Notes under the pieces: generated by a model
What the model saw: the letters and a program-made list of their open reading frames with translations, nothing else
Database searches by the model: none
What the model was told of the DNA's origin: nothing
Made by a program: the position numbers and the translations under genes
Assembly: GCF_002441855.2 (NCBI RefSeq)
Contig: NZ_CP029487.1
Coordinates: forward strand, 1,612,001-1,676,000
Length of the DNA: 64,000 nucleotides
From: Eubacterium maltosivorans
GTDB lineage: Bacteria; Bacillota; Clostridia; Eubacteriales; Eubacteriaceae
Direction: 5' to 3'
In this document: piece after piece, positions 50,996 through 60,168 of the stretch
Numbering within the stretch: position 1 is the first letter of the stretch
How the letters are laid out: every line of letters begins with the position of its first letter

Positions 50996-52695
50996 TATTC
51001 CTCTTCCTCTCTTGTTCCTACAACCTTTTGCAGCCGGGTCAGCGTGACCTTGGTCTCGGCAGTGGTCTCACCCAGCAGCTCTGCGATTTCATGGGCGACA
51101 CGCATCTGCTTGTCGATAACCTTCTGGGCCATGTCCAGGGTTTCCTCCTGCATCTTCTGATATGCCCGTTCCTTTTTGATTTCTCTGGAGATGTCCACAA
51201 ATATTCCCATATACATCTTCTGTCCTGGTATGTAGGTCAGAATTTCCATAAAATGGATATTGCCGCGGGCATAAAGTCCCCGTCCGCTGTAATAATTGCC
51301 CTCGACATTGTCCAGTTTTTTAAATGGGTTATAGTCAAAAACTTCTACAAAATTTTTATGCAGCACATCGGTTTTAGCGGTTTTAAACAGCTTTTCGGCC
51401 GCCCCGTTAAAATCGACGATCCTGAAATCCTTGTCCAGTACCGCGATGGCGTTTGGCGTCGACGCGATGATCAAATTGGAAATGGCCTCATTGCGGTTGC
51501 GCATAAAGGGCAGGCACATATCCAGCTCCGCCATGCCGCAGTAAACAGCCGCGGCCTTTTCACGGCAGCTGTCATAGCCGCAGGTACCGCAGTTCAGCTC
51601 ATCCTTGGGGGTAAACTTACCTGTCTGCCGCAGGATTTCTTCAATGGCTTCCTCCGGCACACCCGCAAAGAGATTCTTCTTTTCAGATGAAAAGCCGCGA
51701 CCAAAATCCGGCACCTGTTCAGGCGTTTCCGGGTCTTTCCGGGCATTATTATTAATGTAATCCGTCACGCGCTCGATCCGCTCATACTTGACCAGAGGGC
51801 TGTGGGTATTGCCTGGGCCGTTGATACAGCCCTCGACACAGGCGTTCATCTCAATCCAGTACTGGCCCTCCAGCTTACTGATATCATCCAGAAAATCACG
51901 GCAGTTTTTGAGGCCGTCAATTTTTATGACCCGCCGGACGCCCTGCACGCCTGGTATGCTGGTCTTTTCTACACCGCCGGCCAGCGGATAAAACCGCGCG
52001 ACATTACAGCCTGCCGCGTCAAAGCTGCCTGCAGGCATATCGCACACCTCAATGCCTTCTTCCTTAAACCACACATCCAGCTCATCAAAGGTCAGCACCC
52101 CGTCAATAATCGGGTTAGCCGAATCAACGGCCTCCATTTTTTTAGAGATGCAGGGCCCCGCAAACACAATTTTGGCATTGGGGTATTTTTCCTTCAGCAT
52201 CATGCCGTGGGCAGTCATGGGGGAAACCACCTCGCTCAGGTATTCCACCACATCGGGATAGTATTTTTCGATCATCATGTTAACCGTCGGGCAGGAGGTC
52301 GTGATCACATGGCGTTTTGTCCCCCAGTAATCCTTGGCATAGTATTTTGAGACCTGCTCTGCCCCAATCGCAGTCTCCTCAATCACTGTGAATCCCAGAG
52401 CCCGGAGGCCGCTTAGTACCTGCAGCGGGTCATCTGTATTAAATCCGGCGGGAAAGGACGGCGCAAGGCTCAGAACCACGGGTCCCTCCTCCAGCCACTG
52501 CTTAATGCTGGCCACATCGCTGGCCACATATTTGGCATTTTGCGGACAAATCCGAAAACAGTTGCCGCAGCCAATGCACAGGTCTTCAACGATCTGGGCC
52601 TGGTTATCCATCAGCTTAATGGCCTTTACCGGGCAGTATCGGATACATTTGTAGCAATTCCGGCAGCTTGCTTTCGTGAAATTAATGACACCCAT
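50995..52695 (-). CDS. HydS-like sensory [FeFe] hydrogenase with PAS domain
   Basis: The 566-residue protein has two [4Fe-4S] motifs (Cys 11,14,17,21 and 40,43,46,50), then an H-cluster domain (about 70-320) with the four cluster cysteines Cys135 (TTSCPT), Cys182 (GPCISKK), Cys286 and Cys290 (EMNACVEGCINGPG). A further Fe-S block (Cys 369,372,377,386,393) and a PAS domain (about 405-500) follow. Fusion of a hydrogenase core to a PAS domain, with a phosphatase next door, is typical of group C sensory hydrogenases. Likely a redox or H2 sensor, not a bulk hydrogenase. GGAGG precedes the ATG. Confidence 0.88.
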   Translation of the reverse strand: MGVINFTKASCRNCYKCIRYCPVKAIKLMDNQAQIVEDLCIGCGNCFRICPQNAKYVASDVASIKQWLEEGPVVLSLAPSFPAGFNTDDPLQVLSGLRALGFTVIEETAIGAEQVSKYYAKDYWGTKRHVITTSCPTVNMMIEKYYPDVVEYLSEVVSPMTAHGMMLKEKYPNAKIVFAGPCISKKMEAVDSANPIIDGVLTFDELDVWFKEEGIEVCDMPAGSFDAAGCNVARFYPLAGGVEKTSIPGVQGVRRVIKIDGLKNCRDFLDDISKLEGQYWIEMNACVEGCINGPGNTHSPLVKYERIERVTDYINNNARKDPETPEQVPDFGRGFSSEKKNLFAGVPEEAIEEILRQTGKFTPKDELNCGTCGYDSCREKAAAVYCGMAELDMCLPFMRNRNEAISNLIIASTPNAIAVLDKDFRIVDFNGAAEKLFKTAKTDVLHKNFVEVFDYNPFKKLDNVEGNYYSGRGLYARGNIHFMEILTYIPGQKMYMGIFVDISREIKKERAYQKMQEETLDMAQKVIDKQMRVAHEIAELLGETTAETKVTLTRLQKVVGTREEEE

Positions 52696-52933
52696 TGTTT
52701 CCCTCCATTATCTGATCAAACAGCTGGTCAACGCCCTCTGGCTTAACCGTATAAATATGCTCATCAACCTTAACTGCTACCCCATCGCTGCAGGCGTCCA
52801 GGCAGAAAGTCCCCATCAGCTCTACTTCATTCTCGAGTCCCCGTTCAGCCACCAGTTCCTTAAAGCGCTGCACCACCTGGTAGGAACCTTTGACATGGCA
52901 GGCGCTGCCAATACAAATATGTATTTCCTTCAT
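52682..52933 (-). CDS. [2Fe-2S] thioredoxin-like ferredoxin
   Basis: The 83-residue protein has the NuoE-type thioredoxin-like [2Fe-2S] pattern: Cys7 and Cys12 (ICIGSACHVKG), then Cys44 and Cys48 (GTFCLDACSDG). It overlaps the HydS-like gene by 14 nt and is the first gene of the trio. Presumed electron partner of the hydrogenase-like sensor. Confidence 0.85.
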   Translation of the reverse strand: MKEIHICIGSACHVKGSYQVVQRFKELVAERGLENEVELMGTFCLDACSDGVAVKVDEHIYTVKPEGVDQLFDQIMEGNNGCH

Positions 52934-52982
52934 TTTTTACTCCTCAATATTGTTCTAATCCCTTTGTTTTTCCAACAGATTA

Positions 52983-53011
52983 ATCCTAGCACGCCTGACA
53001 GCCCTTGTCAA
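52983..53011 (-). promoter_or_regulatory. Sigma-70 promoter of the sensory hydrogenase operon
   Basis: On the minus strand consensus TTGACA (53011-53006), 17-nt spacer, TAGGAT (52988-52983), about 50 bp before the ferredoxin-type gene. Confidence 0.8.
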
Positions 53012-53024
53012 TTAGTACTGCCGC

Positions 53025-53093
53025 TTGAATTTTCCGCCATTTTCTGTTAAAATAGTCATATCGAAATCGTTTTATAGATTTATCTATCCGAAT
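53025..53093 (+). promoter_or_regulatory. Promoter and ModE/TunR-like operator of tupABC
   Basis: TTGAAT (53025-53030), 17-nt spacer, TAAAAT (53048-53053). Just after the start region lies 53066-53093, ATCGTTTTATA-N6-TCTATCCGAAT, close to the ModE-type layout ATCGNTATATA-N6-TATATANCGAT, with a central ATAGAT/ATCTAT. The position suits a repressor binding molybdate or tungstate. Confidence 0.55.
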
Positions 53094-53159
53094 TTTTTAT
53101 CCTAAAGTCAAACCATGGATTCAAAATCGATAGAGTGCGGCGGGAAACGGCTGTGCTTT

Positions 53160-53226
53160 CCATTGTGAGAAGGATAGATGATAAACGTGCGCACTGCGTT
53201 TATTTCCTCCTCACAAATTACAATGG
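53160..53226 (+). ncRNA. Candidate structured leader RNA of tupA
   Basis: The arms CCATTG (53160-53165)/CAATGG (53221-53226) and TGAG (53166-53169)/CTCA (53210-53213) enclose a hairpin ATAAACG/CGTTTAT (53181-53187, 53197-53203). No riboswitch class was recognised, including the molybdenum/tungsten cofactor motif. It may be a cis-regulatory element of the tungstate transporter. Confidence 0.35.
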
Positions 53227-53280
53227 TATAGAAGATTATTCTTTTATATATTTAATTTTCATTATCAAGGAGGAAGAGAA

Positions 53281-54147
53281 ATGAAAAAGAAATTGACGCT
53301 GGTCTTAGCAGCACTGCTGACTATGACCATGGTTATCGGCCTGGCAGGATGCAGCAGCAATACTGCTAAAACCGAAAAGCTGGAGCCAGGCTCCAACGGT
53401 GAAATTATTATGGCCACCACCACCAGCACACAGGACAGCGGTCTGCTGGATGTGCTTCTGCCCAAGTTTGAAGAAGAAACCGGCATTGCCGTAAAGGTTG
53501 TGGCAGTTGGCACCGGTAAAGCCATTGAGATGGGCAAAAACGGTGAAGCGGATATTCTTCTGGTTCACGCCAAATCACAGGAAGAACAGTTTGTGAAAGA
53601 CGGTTACGGCCTTGAACGTTTTGACGTTATGTACAATGACTTCATCGTTCTGGGCAGCAAGGATGACCCGGCCAAACTGAAGGAAGTCGCTCCAAACGAT
53701 GCGGTAAAAGCTTTCCAGACCATTGCTGAAACCCAGTCTGAATTTGTATCCAGAGGCGACAAATCCGGTACGCACACCAAAGAACTGGGCCTGTGGGAAA
53801 AGGCAGGCGTTACCCCGGCAGGACAGCCCTGGTACATCGAATCCGGTTCCGGCATGGGCGACACCCTGAAAATGGCCAATGAAAAATTAGCCTACACCCT
53901 GTCTGACCGCGCTACCTGGTTAAACATGAAAGATAATCTGGATCTTGAGGTTGTTGTCGAAAAGGACGATAACCTGTATAACCAGTATGGCGTTATCGTC
54001 GTCAATCCTGACAAGGTCAGCGCTGAGCTGAACACTGACGGCGCAAAAAAATTCCAGGAATGGATTTTAAGCGACGCCGTACAGCAGGAAATCTCAAACT
54101 ACAAGATTAACGGCGAAGCGACCTTTGTGCCAAACGCCAGCAAATAA
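53281..54147 (+). CDS. tupA: Tungstate-binding lipoprotein TupA
   Basis: The 288-residue protein has a lipoprotein signal peptide (lipobox LAGC, Cys24) and a PBP-like domain with the TupA hallmark MATTTSTQDSGLLDVLLPKF and NDFIVLGS. These features set TupA apart from molybdate-binding ModA. The protein brings tungstate to the TupBC transporter, which supplies tungsten enzymes typical of acetogens such as formate dehydrogenase or aldehyde oxidoreductase. AGGAGG precedes the ATG. First gene of the operon. Confidence 0.9.
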   Translation: MKKKLTLVLAALLTMTMVIGLAGCSSNTAKTEKLEPGSNGEIIMATTTSTQDSGLLDVLLPKFEEETGIAVKVVAVGTGKAIEMGKNGEADILLVHAKSQEEQFVKDGYGLERFDVMYNDFIVLGSKDDPAKLKEVAPNDAVKAFQTIAETQSEFVSRGDKSGTHTKELGLWEKAGVTPAGQPWYIESGSGMGDTLKMANEKLAYTLSDRATWLNMKDNLDLEVVVEKDDNLYNQYGVIVVNPDKVSAELNTDGAKKFQEWILSDAVQQEISNYKINGEATFVPNASK

Positions 54148-54169
54148 GCATTAACTGAATCCAGAATTT

Positions 54170-54196
54170 ATCAGCGTCCGTTCTTCGGGCGCTGAT
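54170..54196 (+). terminator. Intercistronic hairpin between tupA and tupB
   Basis: ATCAGCG and CGCTGAT (54170-54176, 54190-54196) flank a short inner stem, followed by TTTTG. It probably gives more binding protein than permease. Confidence 0.6.
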
Positions 54197-54225
54197 TTTG
54201 AATTGACAGACTGACGAGGTTTCTT

Positions 54226-54933
54226 ATGGATTATATTATCAACGGCTTCATTGAGGCTTTCCATCTGCTGATTTCCGGAGATCCGGAAATCTACCAGATT
54301 GTCGGGCTTTCTTTATACGTATCCTTCTCCTCCACCATTTATTCCACAGTTCTCGGCGTGCCCCTGGGCATCCTGCTTGGCATCAAGGAATTCAGGGGAA
54401 AGCGGATCGTATCCCGGCTGCTTTACACCTTTATGTCTTTTCCGCCGGTCATCATCGGCCTGTTCACCTCACTGGTGCTGGCCCGATCCGGTCCGTTGGG
54501 GCATCTAAAGCTTATGTACACGCCCACTGCCATGATCATCGCCCAGGTGATCCTCGTCACCCCGATTATCATGGGCATTGTGTTTAACGACACCACCGTC
54601 AACGGCCAGGTTGTGGTGACCATGGGAAAAACCCTTGGGGCCGGCGGCCGGGATATTCTCTTCCTGCTGATCCGGGAGCTTAAGGCCAGCATCATGATCG
54701 CACTGGTCACCGGCTTTGGACGGGCTGTATCTGAGGTTGGCGCTGTGATGATCGTGGGGGGCAACATTAAAAACTACACGCGGGTCATGACCACCTTCAT
54801 TGCCATGAACAATAACATGGGCGAATACGCGGTTTCCATCGCCATGGGTATTATTCTGCTGGTCATCTCCTTTGTGACCAATTCGATCCTTTACAAATAT
54901 ATGGTAGGAGACCCTTATGCAAATCGCGATTGA
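54226..54933 (+). CDS. tupB: Tungstate ABC permease TupB
   Basis: The 235-residue membrane protein has five or six membrane segments and the BPD_transp_1 loop TMGKTLGAGGRDILFLLIRE, with the EVGAVMIVGGNIKNYTRVMT block of TupB/ModB-like permeases. Overlaps tupC by 17 nt. Confidence 0.9.
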   Translation: MDYIINGFIEAFHLLISGDPEIYQIVGLSLYVSFSSTIYSTVLGVPLGILLGIKEFRGKRIVSRLLYTFMSFPPVIIGLFTSLVLARSGPLGHLKLMYTPTAMIIAQVILVTPIIMGIVFNDTTVNGQVVVTMGKTLGAGGRDILFLLIRELKASIMIALVTGFGRAVSEVGAVMIVGGNIKNYTRVMTTFIAMNNNMGEYAVSIAMGIILLVISFVTNSILYKYMVGDPYANRD

Positions 54934-55615
54934 AAAACTCACGAAAATTTATCATGGAAAAACAGTCTTGTCACTGGACAGCCTGTGCCTTGAATCCGGA
55001 AAAATCCACGGAATTTTAGGCCCAAACGGATCAGGGAAAACCACCCTGATGAAATCTGTTGCCGGGCTTCTCACGCCCACCAGCGGCGCCATCACCTATA
55101 ATGGCCGCACTGGTGATGAAGCCGTGCTGAAAAAGCTGACCTATGCCAGCCATACACCCTATCTTTTTGCCATGTCTGTCTATGACAATATCGCCTATCC
55201 CCTAAAAATACGCAAATATGCCAAAGCATCGGCAGCCCCCATCGTTGAGGGACTGCTGCGGGAATTTAAAATCGAAGAGCTTGCAAAACAAAACGCGAAA
55301 AAGCTTTCCGGCGGCGAATCACAGAAAACAGCTCTGGCCAGGGCCTTATCCTTTTCACCGGATACACTGCTCTTAGACGAGCCCACCGCCAACATCGACC
55401 CTCAGAGCCTGAAAATTATTGAGGCTGCGCTGATCAAAAGAAACCGTGAGGCCGGGCTGACTGTTATCATCATTACCCATAACCCAAGCCAGGCTTACCG
55501 TATCTGTGACACTCTGAGCTTTATCGATTCCGGCAGCCTCCTCTTTCACGGCAGTGTTGAAGATTTTAAAGCATCGGATAATCCGGTCATTCAGGATTTC
55601 ATCACCTTAAATTAA
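54917..55615 (+). CDS. tupC: Tungstate ABC ATP-binding protein TupC
   Basis: The 232-residue ATPase has Walker A GPNGSGKT, signature KLSGGESQKTALARALS and Walker B LLLDEPTANID. It ends with the switch His in IITHNPSQAYR. It lacks the C-terminal extension seen in ModC, as expected for TupC. GGAG precedes the ATG inside tupB. Confidence 0.9.
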   Translation: MQIAIEKLTKIYHGKTVLSLDSLCLESGKIHGILGPNGSGKTTLMKSVAGLLTPTSGAITYNGRTGDEAVLKKLTYASHTPYLFAMSVYDNIAYPLKIRKYAKASAAPIVEGLLREFKIEELAKQNAKKLSGGESQKTALARALSFSPDTLLLDEPTANIDPQSLKIIEAALIKRNREAGLTVIIITHNPSQAYRICDTLSFIDSGSLLFHGSVEDFKASDNPVIQDFITLN

Positions 55616-55641
55616 AGGGCAGAAGCCCAAAGGAGGAAGTA

Positions 55642-56865
55642 ATGAACCAACAAACCAGTACCCGCGACAAAGCTTGGAAAAAACGGATCATCCTCTTTTT
55701 AACCAGCCAGACCATTTCCCTGCTCGGATCCTCCCTTACTCAGTATGCCATTATCTGGTACGTCACCCTGACCACCACCTCAGGGATCATGCTGACCATT
55801 TCCACACTCGTCACCTTTATTCCACAGGTACTGATTTCCCTCTTTGCCGGTGTGTGGGCAGACCGCTATAACCGGAAAAACCTGATTATCTGCGCCGATG
55901 CTCTGGTTGCCCTGTCCACACTGGGTCTGGCTTTCAGTTTTTTCATGGGTTACCGGGAGCTGTGGATTATTTTTTTGGTATCGGCTGTCCGCTCAGTGGG
56001 TACTGGAATCCAGACCCCCACTGTCAATGCGCTCATTCCGCAGATTACACCCAAAAGTATGCTTATGCGTGTCACTGGCTTTAATGGGAGCCTCCAGAAC
56101 ATGACCATGATTGTGGCGCCAGCAGTCAGCGGCGCCCTTTTGGCCACTGTGTCTGTCGAGTCAACCTTCTTCATTGACGTTGTCACTGCCATCATTGGCA
56201 TTTCACTGCTTTCCTTTTTGAAAATTCCACCTCACGAACGAGCCCAGTCTGCCAAGAACACAGGCACCATATCCGATTTAAAAACCGGTATTCTCTATGC
56301 TTACCGGCATCCCTTTATCAAAGTACTGCTGATTTTTTATGCGTTGCTCATGTTCTTAGTCACTCCTACCGCTTTTTTGACGCCTCTCCTCATTGCCAGA
56401 ACCTTTGGCGAGGAGGTATGGTATCTGACAGCCAACGAAATCATTTACAGTGTCGGGGCCATGATCGGCGGGCTCATCATTGCTGCCTGGGGTGGTTTTA
56501 AAAGCCGTGTAACCACCATCATGGTTTTCAGCACCCTGTGCGGTGTCTTCTGCATTGGGCTGGGCTTCTCACCATTTTTTCTTGTCTTTTTAGGCTTTAT
56601 GCTCTTTGTGGGCCTAACTGTTCCCTTTATCACCGCGCCCATCACTGTCCTGCTTCAGGAACGGGTGGAAGAAGCCATGCAGGGCCGTGTTTTCAGCCTT
56701 GTCCAGATTATGGCAGCCACAGCATTTCCGATTGGCATGACCGTTTTTGGCCCTTTAGCCGATATGATCGATGTGCGGCTGATCATTATTGCCACTGGTA
56801 TTCTGACCGCCCTGTGCGGCTTTGTCGTTTATCACAATAAAATCCTCCGTTCCCAGGAATATTAG
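55642..56865 (+). CDS. Major facilitator superfamily exporter (MFS)
   Basis: The 407-residue membrane protein has about 12 membrane segments and the MFS loop 2-3 motif GVWADRYNRKN. It resembles the MacrolideEfflux/EntS-like group of Firmicutes MFS exporters (SLLGSSLTQYAIIWYVT near the start). AGGAGG precedes the ATG, 26 nt after tupC, so it may be a fourth gene of the operon. Its substrate is unknown. Confidence 0.85.
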   Translation: MNQQTSTRDKAWKKRIILFLTSQTISLLGSSLTQYAIIWYVTLTTTSGIMLTISTLVTFIPQVLISLFAGVWADRYNRKNLIICADALVALSTLGLAFSFFMGYRELWIIFLVSAVRSVGTGIQTPTVNALIPQITPKSMLMRVTGFNGSLQNMTMIVAPAVSGALLATVSVESTFFIDVVTAIIGISLLSFLKIPPHERAQSAKNTGTISDLKTGILYAYRHPFIKVLLIFYALLMFLVTPTAFLTPLLIARTFGEEVWYLTANEIIYSVGAMIGGLIIAAWGGFKSRVTTIMVFSTLCGVFCIGLGFSPFFLVFLGFMLFVGLTVPFITAPITVLLQERVEEAMQGRVFSLVQIMAATAFPIGMTVFGPLADMIDVRLIIIATGILTALCGFVVYHNKILRSQEY

Positions 56866-57108
56866 GCATTCAACTTTTGAAATTAACTTTTGTTTTAATC
56901 AACGCCTCTTATTGAAAACTTAAAAAGCAATGACTATATTTTTTGTTTGCAATTCTGTTACAATTGGATTTTCTCCTTTAAGAATTCGTTACATTTTAAG
57001 GAAATATGGTATGAAATACGGTATAATATTTTCTACAAACAGTTAACTGATCTTCATCATTTTACAGTATTATGTTTAACAAAATCATTTTAGAAGGAGA
57101 ATCACAGC

Positions 57109-58797
57109 ATGAAGAAGTTTATTCACAAATTTGTTCCTTCGCTTTTATGCGTCTGCCTATTGTTTGCCTATTCGCTGCAGTTTGCACCGACCGTAAAGGC
57201 TGCGGAATTCTCACCAAGGACTGAAAAACCGGACTACTATTCTTATCCTTACAGCCGGTCCAGTGGAAATCCGTTTGAGTTAAATCCTTTAACAGGAGGT
57301 AACTGTACCTACTACGCCTGGGGCCGCGCCTACGAAATTCTGGGTTATCCGCTTCCAAATAACCAGGTAAACAGCAATCCAAATGGATGGGGCAGTTTCC
57401 GAAGCAACGCAAAATATTTCTGGTCTGATAATAAAGAGCTTTATGACGAAGGACGCGGTGGTTTTGCCTACGGGTCAGAGCCTGCTGTAGGTGCCATTGC
57501 GGTGTGGGACGGCTCATTAACCAATGGCTGGTGCGGTCATGTCGCTGTTGTCGAGGAAGTCAACGGCAATGAGGTTGTCACCTCCAACTCTGGCTGGAGC
57601 TATCGTGATTTTTATATGGACTATGACAATGCCAACAGCATGGGCGGCAATTTCTTGGGTTATATTTACCTGTTAGACAATGCAGATCCTCAGCCAACCC
57701 CTCAGCCGACTCCAGAACCAACTCCAGAACCAACTCCTGAACCCACACCTCAGCCAACTGCAGTGCCAACTCCTGAACCTACACCTCAGCCAACTCCTGA
57801 ACCAACCGTTCAGCCAACTCCCGAACCAACTGCTCAGCCAACTCCTGAGCCAACCGTCCAGCCGACTCCTGAACCCACGCCTCAGCCTGAAAAAGTCGAG
57901 ACAACCGCGGATGTGGACGGAACACAGGTAAAGGTCTCCGCAGACAGTAAGGTTCTGCCAGATGCCGAGTTAAAGGTTTCATCTGTCAGCGATGAAGTTA
58001 AAAATAAAGCGGATCAGGCTGTGAAAAACAAACTGGATCCAGAAGCCGAGATTCTGGAAATTCTCGATATTAAAGCCGTTGACAGGACTACAAACCAAGA
58101 AAAACAGCCAGAAGGCGGAACTGTTTCCGTTGAACTTGATCTGAATGAAAAATACAAGGACAATGGCGATATCAAAATCGTTCATTTTGATGACAGTAAG
58201 GATGAAATAAATGTCGTTGACAATGCTGTAGCAGACAAAGACAGCAAAACCGTATCCTTTGAAGCACCGCATTTCAGCTACTACGCAGCTGTCAAAACCC
58301 CGGTAGCAGCAACTGATGTCAAGCTGTCCAATGACTATCTGAAAATTCAGCCGGATGCCACCACCACTTTAAAAGCAACTGTCAAGCCTGCAAATGCCAC
58401 CAATGCCGATGTTACCTGGAGCTCCAGTGACCCAAGCATCGTAACAGTTGATGAAAACGGCAAGGTTACGGCCATCAAAGAGGGTACCGCATCCGTTACC
58501 GCAACAACAGCCAATGGTAAAACTGCAACCTGCGAAATCGAAGTGAAAGCACTGGATTCAAACGAAGGCGCTGGCACCACCCAGACCTACAATGACGGTG
58601 GCAGCGGAGACGGCAATGTGATTAAGAAGCTGGCCGCCACTGTCACAGGCACCAACCCGGATACCAGTATCCGTCAGGCTGCCCTGATGAACGGAGACGT
58701 TCCAGCCTGGATGATTCCTTCTATCATCGGCTTGTTTGCTGGCGGCGGGATCCTCATCGGTGTGATCGCCCTGATCAAACGTAAAAGAAGCGAATAA
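57109..58797 (+). CDS. CHAP-domain surface protein with Pro/Thr repeats
   Basis: The 562-residue protein has a signal peptide (1-32), a CHAP amidase domain (about 55-188) with Cys66 ([10 protein letters not shown]) and His144 ([10 protein letters not shown]), and a PTPEPTPQ repeat tract (about 195-260). A beta-rich domain follows (about 262-395), then a Big2-like domain (about 400-483). The C-terminus has NPDTS, a hydrophobic segment (about 532-555) and KRKRSE. It probably cleaves peptidoglycan outside the cell and is tethered to the surface. AGAAGGAG precedes the ATG. A TATAAT box (57022-57027) lies upstream; no AACGG site is present. Confidence 0.88.
   Translation: MKKFIHKFVPSLLCVCLLFAYSLQFAPTVKAAEFSPRTEKPDYYSYPYSRSSGNPFELNPLTGGNCTYYAWGRAYEILGYPLPNNQVNSNPNGWGSFRSNAKYFWSDNKELYDEGRGGFAYGSEPAVGAIAVWDGSLTNGWCGHVAVVEEVNGNEVVTSNSGWSYRDFYMDYDNANSMGGNFLGYIYLLDNADPQPTPQPTPEPTPEPTPEPTPQPTAVPTPEPTPQPTPEPTVQPTPEPTAQPTPEPTVQPTPEPTPQPEKVETTADVDGTQVKVSADSKVLPDAELKVSSVSDEVKNKADQAVKNKLDPEAEILEILDIKAVDRTTNQEKQPEGGTVSVELDLNEKYKDNGDIKIVHFDDSKDEINVVDNAVADKDSKTVSFEAPHFSYYAAVKTPVAATDVKLSNDYLKIQPDATTTLKATVKPANATNADVTWSSSDPSIVTVDENGKVTAIKEGTASVTATTANGKTATCEIEVKALDSNEGAGTTQTYNDGGSGDGNVIKKLAATVTGTNPDTSIRQAALMNGDVPAWMIPSIIGLFAGGGILIGVIALIKRKRSE
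57690..57888 (+). repeat. Coding repeat tract for Pro-Thr-Pro-Glu/Gln units
   Basis: A degenerate CCAACTCCTGAACC-type hexamer/dodecamer tract encodes about 65 residues of alternating PTPEPT and PTPQPT. It is a flexible wall-spanning linker and prone to slippage. Confidence 0.85.
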
Positions 58798-58807
58798 TAC
58801 GAACCAC

Positions 58808-58847
58808 TAAAAAACACTCCCTTTTCTGCAAAAGCGGAGTGTTTTTT
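58808..58847. terminator. Bidirectional terminator between CHAP and ClC genes
   Basis: AAAACACTCC/GGAGTGTTTT hairpin with T runs on both strands, between convergent genes. Confidence 0.85.
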
Positions 58848-58857
58848 ATGTGTTCTT

Positions 58858-60099
58858 TTATTCTCCCTGAGCGTCAGCCATCTGTCTAAATAGCTTAGGC
58901 AGGGGAATGGACGCCGCAATGATGGCGCCCACGCACATGGGGATAATGGCATCCACTGGAAAGCAGATGATCAGCAGCATGACAACCGCAATGGGCTTGC
59001 GCATAATGGCGCCAGCCACTGCTGCAGTTACCACAGCCACGCAGAAGGTCGCGTCGACCATTGGAAAAACAGCGGCAAAGCCATAGCCGATGCAGACCGC
59101 AGAGAAGATAATGGGGAAAATATTCCCACCACGCCAGCCAGTGCCGATACAGATATTAATCATCAAAAGCTTGACAATCCCTGTTAAAAACAGCAGCCCT
59201 ATGGGCAGGGTCTGCCAGATTTCCATCATTTCGCCCATCTGGTGCTCGCCTGCAAACATGGTAAAGGGCAGCAGCATTCCAACACCGCCTAAAACCAAAC
59301 CGCCGATGATTCCCAGAAGTACCTTGTGTTTTTCAAGAGGAGCGGTTATCACCTTGACACCCTTGGCAAAATAAAAATACAGAATACCGCAGAGTGCACC
59401 CACAAGGGCAAGGGGCAGCATTGCCAGAAGCTCATTGCGCCCGACGGTGATGTGCCCAAAACGGCCAAGCCCCATACCGCCGCCAAACAATCCTGAAAGC
59501 AGAATATAAATACCGAAGCCGGCAAAGATTGCGATAAAATACAATAGAATCTTTGAATTTTTAGGGATGGCCTGCCCGCCCTTTTCGTCCTCAACCTGAT
59601 TTACAAAACCAAAGAGTGGCGCGTGAAAGATAACCCCCAGTGTGGCAGCGATCCCGACCTGCGCCAGGTCTTCCACTTCCTCATAGGCATACTTAAAGCG
59701 GTCAGCCAGCCAAAAACACAGACCGGCGATCACACCGGTCAGTCCGGCTTCGGGTCCGAGGCTGCCGCCAAAAATGAGAGGTACCAGCGCACAGACCGCG
59801 ATGACCGGCAGATTATCGTAGGGCAGGCGTTTGCCCTGTTTGATGGCCGCCATGTCTTCACTGAGCTCACTGGGACAGGGACCGAACTTTGTCTGCAAAA
59901 GCCCCACAAGCAGCCCGCCGACACCGCAGATCACCAGATTATAGATTGGGATATTAAACTTTCCGGGCAGCCATGTCCAGAAAAAGTCAATGCCCAGATT
60001 CATCAGCCACAGCAGAAACCATACAACCGCTCCAACCACTGCGCCCAAAACAGCGATAAATATCCCAAGTGCAATATTCTTTTTTAATTTACTCCACAC
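58858..60099 (-). CDS. ClC-family chloride channel/transporter-like protein
   Basis: The 413-residue protein has about ten membrane segments and ClC-like motifs: GGSLGPEAGLTG in place of the usual GREGP, and GTGWRGGNIFPIIFSA in place of the GGxFxP motif. The gating glutamate of the GREGP motif is replaced by Leu. I chose the GTG at 60099 because GGAGG lies 8 nt upstream; the TTG at 60123 has no RBS. Ion specificity and direction are unknown. Confidence 0.8.
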   Translation of the reverse strand: MWSKLKKNIALGIFIAVLGAVVGAVVWFLLWLMNLGIDFFWTWLPGKFNIPIYNLVICGVGGLLVGLLQTKFGPCPSELSEDMAAIKQGKRLPYDNLPVIAVCALVPLIFGGSLGPEAGLTGVIAGLCFWLADRFKYAYEEVEDLAQVGIAATLGVIFHAPLFGFVNQVEDEKGGQAIPKNSKILLYFIAIFAGFGIYILLSGLFGGGMGLGRFGHITVGRNELLAMLPLALVGALCGILYFYFAKGVKVITAPLEKHKVLLGIIGGLVLGGVGMLLPFTMFAGEHQMGEMMEIWQTLPIGLLFLTGIVKLLMINICIGTGWRGGNIFPIIFSAVCIGYGFAAVFPMVDATFCVAVVTAAVAGAIMRKPIAVVMLLIICFPVDAIIPMCVGAIIAASIPLPKLFRQMADAQGE

Positions 60100-60121
60100 G
60101 ACACTTTCCTCCAGATTATTC

Positions 60122-60158
60122 AAAAAAAGGCACGCAAAATACCATTGCGTGCCTTTAT
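60122..60158. terminator. Terminator after purD
   Basis: AAAGGCACGCAA/TTGCGTGCCTTT hairpin with a T run on the minus strand ends the purine operon. Confidence 0.85.
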
Positions 60159-60168
60159 TATACTGTTA

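Noticed and set aside
53101-53280. A molybdenum- or tungsten-cofactor riboswitch ahead of tupA.
   Set aside because: Stems are visible but the known conserved core of that RNA class could not be matched, so only an unassigned structured leader is reported.
57690-57888. A repeated tract that could be taken for a CRISPR array or minisatellite.
   Set aside because: The units are short, have no spacers, and are in frame coding for a Pro/Thr linker.
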